IMG/VR virus record: IMGVR_UViG_3300032240_001336
Location: 1-33,986 of that record
Reading direction: 5' to 3' (one strand)
Source: a virus
DNA: 33,986 nucleotides
Shown: in pieces, positions 13,326 through 23,400 of the stretch
Position numbering within the stretch: the stretch's first letter is position 1
How the letters are laid out: every line of letters starts with the position of its first letter
Notes under the pieces: generated by a model
The model's input: only the letters and a program-made list of their open reading frames with translations
Databases searched by the model: none
Told to the model about the DNA's origin: nothing
Made by a program: the position numbers and the translations under genes

Positions 13326-13789
13326 ATAGTCGTCCAGTTTTGGACCCACGTTGGACAACTCATCATTCTCCAGTTGAAGATGGGTTTGCTTTAGCATATA
13401 TACAAATTTTTAAACCAAACAATGTTGATAAAGTTTATAATGCAACAAACAATACTTGGAGCGGTAATCCAACCATACTCTATAAAGGCTGGGCTAGAAT
13501 ACAGCCAAACCGACCTTTTACTGCAGCTGAAGGTAATAATGATTTTGTTCCAACATCAACTAAAGATGTTGCAATGTTTTTTAATATCATGAGAAATGAC
13601 ATTACGGGATTTAATCACACTATTGCAGATATTCGTCCAGGCCATGAAGTTAAAGTAACTGCTTCACCAGCTGACGCGCAAATGTTAAATTTTACGTATT
13701 CAGTTAAATCAGTAATTAACAGCTCAAACACATGGTCACGTGGTATTGTTTGTGAAGTTAATCAAGACATAAAGCCTAACTATGCCTAA
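13316..13789 (+). CDS. Head closure/stopper-like neck protein
   Basis: TTG 13316 is the likely start, inside the end of the previous gene. The 157-residue product is beta-rich: FALAYIQIFKPNN, ILYKGWARIQPNRPF, an IADIRPGHEVKVTAS loop-strand, and NFTYSVKSVINSSNTWSRGI. Order and size fit the head completion (stopper) proteins that close the neck after packaging. Sequence alone is not diagnostic. It overlaps the next gene by 8 bases. Confidence 0.6.
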   Translation: MALNSRPVLDPRWTTHHSPVEDGFALAYIQIFKPNNVDKVYNATNNTWSGNPTILYKGWARIQPNRPFTAAEGNNDFVPTSTKDVAMFFNIMRNDITGFNHTIADIRPGHEVKVTASPADAQMLNFTYSVKSVINSSNTWSRGIVCEVNQDIKPNYA

Positions 13790-14321
13790 GAGTTCATTTG
13801 GGCTTGAGAAAAAACTTGAGCAAGAAGTTGAGAAGATTAGACGTATCATTGGACGTGCTGCTAGAACTGGTGCTATTGAGACACGTAAATTTATTTTAGG
13901 TGGCTCACCTACAGGCACGCAATGGCATGTGCAGGTTAACCGTAAACGAGGTAATGCTTATGGTGCACGTGTGGAGACAGGCAAAATGCTTGAATCTGTT
14001 TCTTTTAGTAGACCTAAGTGGGACCCAACAACTAAAAGCTATAAAGCAAGCTTTGGTTTTCCATATGCTGAAGGAACATTTGGTAACATTAGAAATGTTC
14101 GACCTTCAAGCAAATATGCTGCTAAAATTGATATGATGAGAAGTCCTAACTTTAAGCCTTGGGCTAGCGACAAGAACTATTTTGCAATGCAGGAATATGG
14201 TTCTGAAATGCCTGGAAGTAATGTAAAACGTGGTATGCATGCAACAAGAAGGGCAATGGTTATTGTTCGGAAACAAATTGATTCAGAAATGTCTAGATTT
14301 TATAAGAAAGGTAAGAAATGA
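13782..14321 (+). CDS. HK97 gp10-like neck/minor head-tail protein
   Basis: The 179-residue basic protein has an N-terminal helix (EKKLEQEVEKIRRIIGRAAR), a strand region (TQWHVQVNRKRGNAYGARVET) and a C-terminal YFAMQEYGSEMP followed by VKRGMHATRRAM, which resembles the 'fiEfGt..mpa.p.lrpA' ending of HK97 gp10-like proteins. These act at the neck between stopper and tail terminator. It overlaps the stopper gene upstream and is coupled by ATGA to the next gene. Confidence 0.65.
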   Translation: MPKSSFGLEKKLEQEVEKIRRIIGRAARTGAIETRKFILGGSPTGTQWHVQVNRKRGNAYGARVETGKMLESVSFSRPKWDPTTKSYKASFGFPYAEGTFGNIRNVRPSSKYAAKIDMMRSPNFKPWASDKNYFAMQEYGSEMPGSNVKRGMHATRRAMVIVRKQIDSEMSRFYKKGKK

Positions 14322-14749
14322 GTTTATCCCTACTTCCTACCCAAGATGCTATAACTGTGAAGCTTAAAGAGCTTCCACAAACTGTTTATGAAAATACTTT
14401 TCCAACAGATGACATACTTCAATACTCTGCTGGTCAAATGCTTCCTTTTATTGTGCCACTTTTTGGCGGATATTCTAGAGCCATGGTCGGCAGAGGAATT
14501 TTATCTGTGCGCCAAGACTTAGGTGAAAGCTTTGTTTCAGTGGCCTGCGTAGGCCCAACAGAACGTTCTGCAAGGCAGGTAGCTGACCTTGTTTTAAATA
14601 AACTTACTGGATTCAAGCCAGTAAATGCCAGTGAACTAACACCGGCTCCAAATACTGGTTCCCTAGTATTTGATAACTCCGTAAAACCAATAAAATACAT
14701 ATCTGAAATAACATTTATTTATTATGTTAATACAGATGTGGTATCATAG
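14318..14749 (+). CDS. Tail terminator protein candidate
   Basis: ATGA overlap with the previous gene. The 143-residue product has an alpha-beta layout: an N-terminal helix region, LPFIVPLFGGYSRAMVG, a SFVSVACVGPTERSARQVADLVLNKLTGF helix-turn region and a C-terminal strand pair (YISEITFIYYVN). Size and position (after the gp10-like gene, before the tail tube) fit the ring that stops tail tube growth and joins the head. Assignment is by synteny. Confidence 0.6.
   Translation: MSLSLLPTQDAITVKLKELPQTVYENTFPTDDILQYSAGQMLPFIVPLFGGYSRAMVGRGILSVRQDLGESFVSVACVGPTERSARQVADLVLNKLTGFKPVNASELTPAPNTGSLVFDNSVKPIKYISEITFIYYVNTDVVS
14742..14747 (+). promoter_or_regulatory. Possible -10 element before the tail-tube operon
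   Basis: TATCAT preceded by GG overlaps the last codons and stop of the tail terminator gene, with a downstream ribosome binding site (AGGAAAGG) and ATG 14771. It fits the window's GGTAnnAT pattern, but the overlap with coding sequence makes it weak. Confidence 0.25.
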
Positions 14750-14770
14750 TAAAGATAGGAAAGGTCTATA

Positions 14771-14956
14771 ATGGCAACTTATATTAATACACTTACTGGC
14801 GAAGAGGTAGAAGTACCAGAGCATTACCTAGAGCACCCAATTCTAGGTGCTTACCTTGCTCCGCTAGATTCAGATGTTGACGCTCCAGGAGCTGAAACAA
14901 AAACTAAAAAAGCCAAGGGTTTCTCCTTTGGAACATCCACCGAGAACGAGGAATAA
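14771..14956 (+). CDS. Small hypothetical protein before the tail tube
   Basis: The 61-residue product starts MATYINTLTGEEVEVPEHYL and ends in a charged, flexible tail (KTKKAKGFSFGTSTENEE). The ribosome binding site AGGAAAGG is clear. Small proteins opening with a 'NT.TGE.vevPe' pattern are often seen at this position in actinophage genomes, but their role is not known to me. It is 3 bases ahead of the tail tube gene and surely shares its transcript. Confidence 0.65.
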   Translation: MATYINTLTGEEVEVPEHYLEHPILGAYLAPLDSDVDAPGAETKTKKAKGFSFGTSTENEE

Positions 14957-14959
14957 ATA

Positions 14960-16270
14960 ATGCCTAGTAAAATGCTACGCCCAAATGTGGGCATATACGT
15001 TGCAACCTCAGATGCTTTTGCTGACTGGAAAAACCCAACTTTTGCAGAACTCACAAGCTCAACTAAGGTTTTCAACATCTCTGCTGCAGTTACAGATGAC
15101 TACACTCTAAACCAAACAGATTCACAGTCAGATAACTCACTCAGCTTGGTTGACAATGCTGACGTAACAACTCCAACTTACTTTAATTACGAAGCATCTC
15201 TTGATGGCTTCCGTGACCAGAGTCTTACAGCAACTTCTGTTTACAACAAGTTTCGCGACTTGTTCAACACTGTAGATACTGAGTACTACCTAATCAAGCG
15301 CGTTGGAAAGCTTCACAGTGATACTCTTGCTGGTGGTGACCTTATTAGCATCTTTGGTGTTAAGACAGACTATCCAGTAGATATCTTTGGCGATGGCGAA
15401 ATGATTCGCTTTGGTGCAAGATTCTTGACAACTGGTAAGGTTAAGCTTAACTACACTGTTCCAACTGGTACTGCAACTGCCTTTGGTACTACTGCTGCAA
15501 CAACTGGAACTAAGAGTACTTCTAACGGTAAGATTAAGGTTTCTTGGACCCCTGTTGCTAACGTAACTACTGAATCAACTTTCCTAACTGGTACTGCTTT
15601 GACTATCCTTGCAGATACTACTAAGTCTTATGACCTAACCGAAGCTATTGCTTGGGATAGCTTTGAGCTTGGTAACCAGGACTCAAACAAGATTGAAGAC
15701 CGTTCAATTTTGGATGAAGGACAGGTTCAGACTCGTGGTTTTGCTCAGATGTCAGGTATGCTGAACTTCTTCCGCAGCCCTAAGAGCACTACTACCGCAA
15801 CTGTTGTTTCTGGCGCTGCTGCAGCAACTACCTTTGTTGTTTCTACTGACATAACTGCTAAGGTTGAAGTTGGTATGAGCGTTAAGGTTCTGTCTGCTGA
15901 TGGTCTAACTACTAGATTCAAGGACCTAACTGTTACTGCTGTTAGCTACTCAAGCCCAAACACAACTGTTACTCTAAGCGGAGCAAACGCTACTCTACTT
16001 GTAGCTGGCGACATTGCAACATTCTTCAACGCACAGACTCTAGCTTGGGATACATTCTACCTTTCAACAGGTTCAACTCGCCCTACCGGCTACCTAACTG
16101 TACGTGTAAACAAGGCTGCTACAAGCGTTTATGCTGCTTCTGATGTTGTATCTATTTACAAGTTCACTGCAGATGCTGTAAAAGAAAACACCGAAGGTGA
16201 AGACAGCATTAAGTTCATGGTCAACTTTGCCCCACAGGGTAAACTTGGCAAGAACGTTGTTCTAGCTTAG
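14960..16270 (+). CDS. Major tail tube protein with extra C-terminal region
   Basis: The 436-residue protein is beta-rich. The N-terminal part (VGIYVATSDAFADWKNPTF, FNISAAVTDDYTLNQT, SLDGFRDQSLTATSVYNKF) and VDIFGDGEMIRFGARFLTTGKVKL look like a long-form tail tube subunit. The middle Thr-rich section (about 170-290) and a section near 275-370 (VSGAAAATTFVVSTDITAKVEVG onward) read like inserted beta-sandwich decorations facing outward. Codon use is more C-rich than for neighbours, which suits a protein needed in hundreds of copies. Placement before the chaperone frameshift pair supports the call. Confidence 0.8.
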   Translation: MPSKMLRPNVGIYVATSDAFADWKNPTFAELTSSTKVFNISAAVTDDYTLNQTDSQSDNSLSLVDNADVTTPTYFNYEASLDGFRDQSLTATSVYNKFRDLFNTVDTEYYLIKRVGKLHSDTLAGGDLISIFGVKTDYPVDIFGDGEMIRFGARFLTTGKVKLNYTVPTGTATAFGTTAATTGTKSTSNGKIKVSWTPVANVTTESTFLTGTALTILADTTKSYDLTEAIAWDSFELGNQDSNKIEDRSILDEGQVQTRGFAQMSGMLNFFRSPKSTTTATVVSGAAAATTFVVSTDITAKVEVGMSVKVLSADGLTTRFKDLTVTAVSYSSPNTTVTLSGANATLLVAGDIATFFNAQTLAWDTFYLSTGSTRPTGYLTVRVNKAATSVYAASDVVSIYKFTADAVKENTEGEDSIKFMVNFAPQGKLGKNVVLA

Positions 16271-16323
16271 TCTAATTAGACTGGTCGGGGCGGGGACTTG
16301 CGCCCATTTGCCCCGCTCCGACC
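16269..16323 (+). promoter_or_regulatory. Perfect palindrome plus 13-bp hairpin between tube and chaperone genes
   Basis: A perfect 14-base palindrome AGTCTAATTAGACT (16269-16282) covers the tube gene stop and touches a long hairpin: GGTCGGGGCGGGG (16283-16295) with CCCCGCTCCGACC (16311-16323), one G-U pair and a 15-base loop. There is no T-tract. It probably lowers read-through from the very abundant tube mRNA into the chaperone genes or protects the mRNA end. Confidence 0.6.
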
Positions 16324-16371
16324 TTAAACCCCCCTTAATGTGCGAACAAACTATTTTTGAAAGGCGCAATA

Positions 16372-17010
16372 ATGAGCGAAGAAATTACTACTGCAGAAGA
16401 GACTGCAGCAACTCCCCAGCAAGATGACACTGCTGAACAGATTTTGAAGATTGTAGATACAGCACAATCTCAAGGTGTGTTTAACTTAAGTGAAGTTATT
16501 AAGGGTCGAGGATATCCAACAAAAGAAGCAACTATTTATCTTGATGCAGATACAGCATTCCAACTCGCAGAACTTAATGACTTGATGACTGAATATGTTG
16601 ATGATGAAGTTCTAGCACAAAATGAAGCTAAAGCTGAAGAGCTTGCTGAAAAAATTAAAAAGTCTGCTGTAACATTTGTTATGCGTGGAGTTAGTCAAAA
16701 AATTGTTGAAGACGTTGTTAAGAAGACTAATGAAAAGTATCCACCGCAAGCCGGTCGCCGTGAAGCAACTGATGACCCTGATTGGGTAAAATACTATATT
16801 GCCGCTTTAGTCGCACATAATATTGTTAGAGCTATTGATGCTGATGGCAATATTGATGAACGAATTTTTACTGCTGAAGAAATGCTTGAGATGCGTGAAC
16901 TCTTAACTGCAGATTCTTGGAATGTGCTTGTAGAGAATATGCAAAAACTAACTCTTGCTAGTGGCTATTTTGAGCAGTTGACTGACGCAGGTTTTTTACC
17001 GAGGTCTTAA
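16372..17010 (+). CDS. Tail assembly chaperone, short form
   Basis: ATG 16372 follows GAAAGG (16359-16364); an in-frame TTG at 16357 lies at the ribosome binding site itself and is less likely. The 212-residue product is acidic and helical (NEAKAEELAEKIKKSAVTF; DDPDWVKYYIAALVAHNIV; FTAEEMLEMREL) and ends LTDAGFLPRS. It matches the G-type chaperone of siphoviruses, which coats the tape measure before tube assembly. A slippery T-TTT-TTA lies near the stop and extends it into the -1 frame. Position between tube and tape measure genes is diagnostic. Confidence 0.85.
   Translation: MSEEITTAEETAATPQQDDTAEQILKIVDTAQSQGVFNLSEVIKGRGYPTKEATIYLDADTAFQLAELNDLMTEYVDDEVLAQNEAKAEELAEKIKKSAVTFVMRGVSQKIVEDVVKKTNEKYPPQAGRREATDDPDWVKYYIAALVAHNIVRAIDADGNIDERIFTAEEMLEMRELLTADSWNVLVENMQKLTLASGYFEQLTDAGFLPRS
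16992..16998 (+). promoter_or_regulatory. Programmed -1 ribosomal frameshift site
   Basis: In the chaperone frame the codons are GG-T, TTT, TTA, giving a canonical X-XXY-YYZ heptamer. Slipping back one base continues ACC GAG GTC TTA ACA TGG into a frame open to 17414. A short GGGC/GCCC hairpin (17018-17021 with 17026-17029) lies about 20 bases downstream and may act as stimulator, though its distance is longer than the usual 5-9 bases. Confidence 0.88.
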
Positions 17011-17414
17011 CATGGCCGGGCAATCGCCCCTACCTTGTTAAGATTAAAACTGCTATAGCAAATGGGATTCGCCCATCTGCAATGCTATTTCATGAGCAAC
17101 CTAGCGACCCTTGGGTTCCATTTGATTTTCTGCTTCTTGAAGGATATCAAATGCTTGAAGATGAGACTTGTAATGAGTGTGGCAATCCTATCTGGGTGTG
17201 CAGAAATGAAGAAGCAGATAATGTTGGCTTTAAAGTTAAAGTTGGCAAATGCTTTGCTAAAGCTGAGCTTGATAAGTGGAGTGAAAAAGAAAGTAAAAAG
17301 ACTCGTAAGTCATATGGTGAATCTCCATATGTCGTTGCATATACCTATGATGATGGTCCTATGCCTACTCGTAGGTCATATTTGCAATCTTTAATGGAAA
17401 GAGATAGTGTATAA
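16998..17414 (+). CDS. Tail assembly chaperone, -1 frameshift extension (GT-type)
   Basis: These 138 residues are joined to 209 residues of the short form by the slip at 16992-16998, giving a fusion of about 347 residues. The first part (TEVLTWPGNRPYLVKIKTA, then IANGIRPSAMLF) is a typical chaperone T-domain opening. The extension holds CNECGNPIWVC and a later KCF, a zinc-ribbon-like cluster. An ATG at 17082 in this frame has no ribosome binding site and would drop the conserved opening, so independent translation is unlikely. The minor fusion product is expected to bind tube subunits and carry them to the chaperone-coated tape measure. Confidence 0.85.
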   Translation, partial: TEVLTWPGNRPYLVKIKTAIANGIRPSAMLFHEQPSDPWVPFDFLLLEGYQMLEDETCNECGNPIWVCRNEEADNVGFKVKVGKCFAKAELDKWSEKESKKTRKSYGESPYVVAYTYDDGPMPTRRSYLQSLMERDSV

Positions 17415-17415
17415 T
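17410..17415 (+). promoter_or_regulatory. Possible -10 element before the tape measure gene
   Basis: TATAAT overlaps the chaperone stop codon, followed by a TGTATACA palindrome (17419-17426) that could be an operator or a chance AT-rich match. The tape measure GTG start is 34 bases downstream. No -35 seen. Confidence 0.35.
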
Positions 17416-17449
17416 ATGTGTATACATATTGAATCCATTTAGGAGAAGC

Positions 17450-20400
17450 GTGGCTGAAGACTTTAATATATCCCTTGGGTTAGATACAAGTAGTGCCGAC
17501 AAAGAGCTTTCAGCCTTTGTTGCAAAAGCTCGCAAACAGGCTAGAGAGCTACGCAAAGAACTTAGTTCAATCAAATCACCAAAATTTACAATTGATGCTG
17601 ACGTATCTTCTACTCTAAAGCAAGTAGATGTATTAACTAAAAAGATTGAACGCCTAAAGAAGTCTGTTGGTGCTAGCACTAAAGACCCTATGGCTGCCGT
17701 TAAGCCAGCTGATATGACTAAAGCTCAAGAGTCGATGAGGCGTGTTGAGTCTAGAATGGCAACTCTTAAGATTAGCCTTCAACAGCTTAATAAAGTAGGT
17801 AGTAAAAGTCCTGCAGCTACTGCATCTTTAGTTGATGTAAAGTCTGAATTAAAAAAACTTGAAGCTCAGAAAAAAGAAATTAGAGATAATGCTATAAAGC
17901 AGGCTGCTGAAATTAGAAAAGCACAGCAGGAGTTAGCTAAAGAATATTCTGACCCAAAGGTTATTGCAGCGGCAAATTCTTATAGAGAATCTCTTAAGTC
18001 AAATAAGGAAGCTCAGCTTAAGGCTGATTCAGAACGCTCTAGAATAATGAAAGAGATTGAAAGACTTGAGCGTAGTCCTGAGGTAATAGCTGCGATGAAG
18101 GGGCAAGTAGCTGGGCTTAAAGAAATGCGAGCAAGAGCTAGTAAAATGAATGATGAGGCTCGTAAAGAGCTTTCTGCTATTAAGGCAGATTTTGCTGCGG
18201 GTAAAACAGACCGCTCTAAGGTTGATGCAGCTGCTAAAAAAGTTAAAACTCTTCATGAATATATTTTGTGGGCTAGTGCTGAAATTGAAACTCTTTCTGA
18301 TGCTGGACCTAGAACTAAGGGTCTTAAGAGTATTACAAAGAAAATGGGTGTCAAGGCCGCTTATGGTGGTGACTCTGGTGTGCGTGGTGAAACGCCTGTC
18401 ATTAGGTCAACTTCAATACCAAATAGCAGAGACTATCAAAAAATTATTATTGAAGCACAAAAGCTTGCAAAGCAATCAATTGAAATTGGTTTAGCTCGCG
18501 GTTCTAAAACAATTGCTGAAACAAGACCAAATAAGCAAACAACTGGTGGAGTTGTTCCAAATCTTTTAATTGCCGCACTGCATCAACTATTTCCAAATAA
18601 GGTTAGTGCAGAGCAAGCTGGTGCAGCATCTAGGGGTGAAGGTGGAATTGGCGTAGTTCTGCGTGATACTAAAACAGATATAGCTACAATGCTTGAAAAC
18701 TTAGCTCAAGCAGAAAGAGAAATTTCTGGTTCTGATAGTGAGCTTGCTCAAACTATGAGTGAACTTTCTAGCTCAATGGTTGACCTTGGAGACCAAATGG
18801 GTGATGGTAAAACTTCTCAGAGCCGTAGCGGAAAGAGATTATCTGCTGCAGATGAGGCTGCTCAAAGAGAAATTGTTATGGGTGGTGGAACTAGCGCAAT
18901 TGGAAGCATTACTACTGCTAGTGAAGATACTTCTAGAAATCTTAGAGATGCAAATGATTTTACTAAGAGATTACTTGAAGCACTTTCAGCTGGCGATGAC
19001 CAGCGTAAGAAGGGCGGAGTTAGTGATAGGCGTGGTGGGGTTTTTGCTATTGAAACTGAAAATGCTATTGGCCTAGCTGATGATGCTGTGCTTAAGTTTG
19101 CTACAGTTACTGCAGATGAATTTGAAATGGCTGTTGAGCTTGCTACTAAAGCTGGTCAATTTATGCAGGCTGCTACCGGTACTGGTGGAAGTATTAAAGG
19201 AAGAATTGCTGGAGCACAGTTACTTTCTAATAGGACTAATCAGGGAAAGTATAGAAGCCCTTTTGGTAGTGCTGCTACTTCAGAAGATGGCCGTGATAGC
19301 GAATTAGAAGCTACAAAGCAACGGGATAAAAAAAGCGGAGAATCTAAACTTGAGCCAATTGGTTATGGGGCACATGATAAGCTGTTAGCGGATGCTATTG
19401 ACCGTGGATTCCAAGCATTTTTACAAGGATATTTAAAGTTAGAAGAAAAGCCTAAAGTTGGCGTTAAAGATATTGTTGGGCCTCTAGGAACTTTTGCTAG
19501 TGCAAAGCCTGGTTCTGAAGCGGAAAAAATTATTAAAGCAATTCAGGCTGCTTCACAGCAAAGCTCAACAGATAAAAACATGTCGGCAATTGATGCTACG
19601 CTTGGTGCATCAAGTCCATTTGCAATCTTAATTAAAAGCTTAATTGCAAAGGTTACGGCTGGGGTTAATAATCCAGTTCTTGAATCAACTGGAATGTCTG
19701 GAGATATGGCAACATTCCAATATCAGGCATTAGGAAATAATGATACTGCTGGAGCAATGTCTGAAATTGGTTCTATTCAAGATGACTTTATTAGCATGGT
19801 TCATTATCTTGCTATTCTTTATGATAAAGCTGGGCTAAAGGTCAAATCTGGAATTACTAGAGGAGACTATCAGAATGTTCCCGGTTTATCAACTGCTGGC
19901 ACTCAAGCTGACCCGCATATGGATTCATTCCTTAGGCTATTTAATGCTACTCGCGCTCCTGGAAAATTAACAATACCAGCACTTGATAGTAGTGGTCAAA
20001 GACTTAGAGATGAATCTGGTGCCCCATTAGCTGGAGAGATTGAAAATGTTTTCCAAAACTTTGGTGAGCAACTAACTCCATTTACACAGGTCCTTCAAGA
20101 CCTTGCTGTAGTATTTGCTGATATTTACAAGATGCCTATGGCTGGAAACCTTGGTAAGATAGGTAAATTTAATAATCTAGGATTGCCAGACCCTGCAGGC
20201 ACGGAGATGACTCACGGCCAAGCATTTACGCAAAATCGTCAAGGCTTTATTGCTGATATGCTTCGCGCGTCTGTTGAAAACGTTCAAAAACCAGATGAAA
20301 AGAAAGATGCTACAGATAAAGCTGGTGGAGCACTAGTTCCAATTGATGCTATGAATGGTATTCTTGAAAAACTTTCTGTAATAACTGAAGCTTTTTATGG

Positions 20401-23400
20401 TGGCCCGGCTCAAATGTCTGGCACTATGGAGAATGGTGAAGTTGTAGATATCAGTAACCAATTACTAGATGCGATGGTTCAGGCATTTAGTCGCTCTAGA
20501 CAGGGGCAAGATAACCGTACTATTGGTATGGGAATTCAAAGTCAGGGAACGCTACCTGCTGCTCAAAGTGCTATTCGTGCTAAATATGGCGAGACTGTAA
20601 ATGGTCTTACTGCGGGCCTAGCACCTGGAGTCGCTAGAGCTGAGCAAGCTGGTGCTGATACTGCTATAGCTTTCATTGACGGCTATGAAACTAAAATGGA
20701 GATTCAGTCACCATCTAAGCGTATGCGTAAATCTGGTGAAGATACTATTGATGGTCTTCGAGTTGGATTGTTTGGTGGTATTGAAGAGCTTGATAAGGCT
20801 GGTAGGGCGCTTGCTGAATCATTTGATAAAGGATATACAGAACAAGCTAAAGTTGATGCTGTTAAACGTATTCAGGCTATGCAAAAAGCTGGAGATATTA
20901 AAGGTGCAGAACTTGCTACTGCAAGCATGCGTAAAGCTCCGGTTGCCGATGTAAAGCCAGCCACTTCATCTGCTTTACTTTCAAGTCAAGAAGAAATTCA
21001 ACGCAGAAATGCTGCAAACCTTGCACAGCTTGATAGATTAAGAGCTCAGGGTGAAGACCTTCTAGTTGCTCTAGATATTGAGTCTACGGGTGGACGTAAT
21101 GCTGACCATCCACGTGGTGGACTGCGTAACCGTGTATTTGGATACTCTGCGGTTGCTGGTGCTGGTGAGTTTTCACGTGAGCAAGGTGTGCTTCCTGGAG
21201 CCCCTGTTGTAACTCCTAAGATGACCGGCATTTCCCATGGAATGCTTGTGCCACCAAAAGACCAAGGACAGTTATTTACTGGTCACGTTGCTGGGGTACT
21301 TGGACTACAGGGTGCTGATGGAACGAACCTTGAAGTGCTACCTAACCTTATTAAACGTATTGCAAGTCTTGGATATGGTAAACAGAATACTACTGGTAGC
21401 GAAAAAGAGTATGTTAAGCAACTTGAAGATATTGCTGCACTTTTAACAAAACTTTATGAAGATAAGATTCCTCTTGCAATTCATAATGCTGGAGTTAGCG
21501 ACCTAAGTGCTCTTGGTAAAGAGTTTGCACATTATGGAATCACGGCACCCACTGCTGGACAATTTAAGGACGCTAATCTTCTTGTAGAGACACAGAGCAT
21601 GGGCAAGATGCTTGGTGGATACATGAAGGATTTGGGCGGTAAGGTAAGCCTTAGCGTTGGAAAAATCTATGAGCTATTTACCGGTAAGGCTATGGGAACA
21701 GAGCTTATTCCGCCTGTTGGCAATGTGCCTAAACTTGCCGATAGCTCCGCAGTAGCGCATGACCCTACAATCGACACTGCAGCCACACTTGTAAATGCTG
21801 CGACTATGCGTGCCGCTGCTGGAAATGCTGGCATAGTACAGACTGGTTTACTTGGTAAGAAAATTGCACTTCTTGATGCTACTTGGCAAAAAGTTTCTGA
21901 TGCTATTTGGGGTTCACGTAAGTTTGGTTCTCCTGGTCAGGCTGGCAATGTTGGTGGAATGACTACTGGCGACCCTAAAGAGCTCGCTAGCTTTAAGCGT
22001 CAGGCCGCTACTCATGGTGGTCAGTTACAGCCCGTATATGGCCCACAGCAGGCTCCAGCACCAACTCCCGTAGTAGTTCCAGTTACTCCAGCTCAAGACC
22101 CTCAGGCGGCCGCACAAGAGGCAGGTGATGCTGCTGCGAGACAGGCTAGAGCTATAGATGCTCTTGAAAAAGAAAAGGCTCGTATCCGTAAGGAAAAGGC
22201 TCGCATTGAATTCCAGTATCAAGTTGACCTTGTTGAACAGGACATGTCTGTTCTTAAAAATCTTCAAGCAGAACTTAATAAGCCACACAATCAAGGTGAG
22301 GTTCAAAAAAAGCAGCTTGTTGCAGATATGGCTAAGCTTCAGGCTACTATTGATAAGAAACTTAAAGAAAGCTCTGAGCTTGCTGATGGCGTTCGTAGAC
22401 AACTTGATGCTAATGGTGGAGTTAGAACTTTATTCCGCGCCAAGAAGGGCACTATTGGTAAGAGCGATAAGCAAAAAGAACTTGAAAAACAAATTAAAGA
22501 TGCGCAAAAAGAAATTGATGCTCAGCTAGGTACACAACCACAAGCTAAGCCTAAGTCTACTCGTTCACCTGGCAGTGTTATTGCTGCACCACTAGCAGAG
22601 TTGCAGGCAGCTGAACAGCGTATTCAAACTTCATTAACCAATGCTGTATCTAATAGCCTTGGTCCTGCACTTGTAAGCCGTCTAGAGCAAGAACTAGCAT
22701 ATGTGCAGAAGAGCATTAAGTCTGGCCCTGTAGGTAAGCGACGCATGCGCGATGCTCAAGGAAACCTGACATCTGCAGAAGTTGATGTTTTTAAAGCCGA
22801 GGGTGTGCGTGGAGCTAAAGACCGCGTTGCAGGTAAAACACAAATTTCAAATATTAGAAAAGGCTTACTAGCTGAGCTAAAGACTGCAGAAGAAAAAGGC
22901 CGTACCGAAACTGTAGCTGAACTAACCAAGCTTATAGATGAACTTGATAAGTCTCTCGCCTCCGGCCCTGTAGGTAAATACAAGAATGGCCGTGATGCTT
23001 TTGAGCTTCCTGATGGCTATCGCCAAAAAGCTAAAAAAGAAAAAGTAGTAATCTCTAATGTTGGAGATGCTAAGACTCCGGGCGCTTATGATAATATAAC
23101 ACATAAAAACTGGATTGACCAAGGCTTAGAAGCTGAGGCTCAAAAGAGAAAAGCTGCATCTGAGGCGATTAAGGGTCAGATGAAGGGCGAGATGACCACC
23201 ATGGCGCAGGTGGAAAAATACAACCGCAAGATGATGGACTCTTGGATTAGCGGACGCTATGCTTTGTATGATGTTGCAAATACTTATCAACAGTTCCAAC
23301 GTGTGCTCATGCAAGTTGGAAAAAGCATGCAACAAGCAGTTGGAGTTTATGCTTCATTTGAAACATCATTCACCTCTGTTGAAAGAGCTCTACAGCCACT

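Noticed and set aside
17062-17394. Leu/Met-rich 110-codon plus-strand frame overlapping the chaperone extension
   Set aside because: It has no ribosome binding site, and the overlapping frame has the conserved chaperone opening and the frameshift site.
17082-17414. Independent gene starting at ATG 17082
   Set aside because: The same frame is open back to the slippery site and its upstream part carries the conserved chaperone motif, so it is better read as a frameshift extension.
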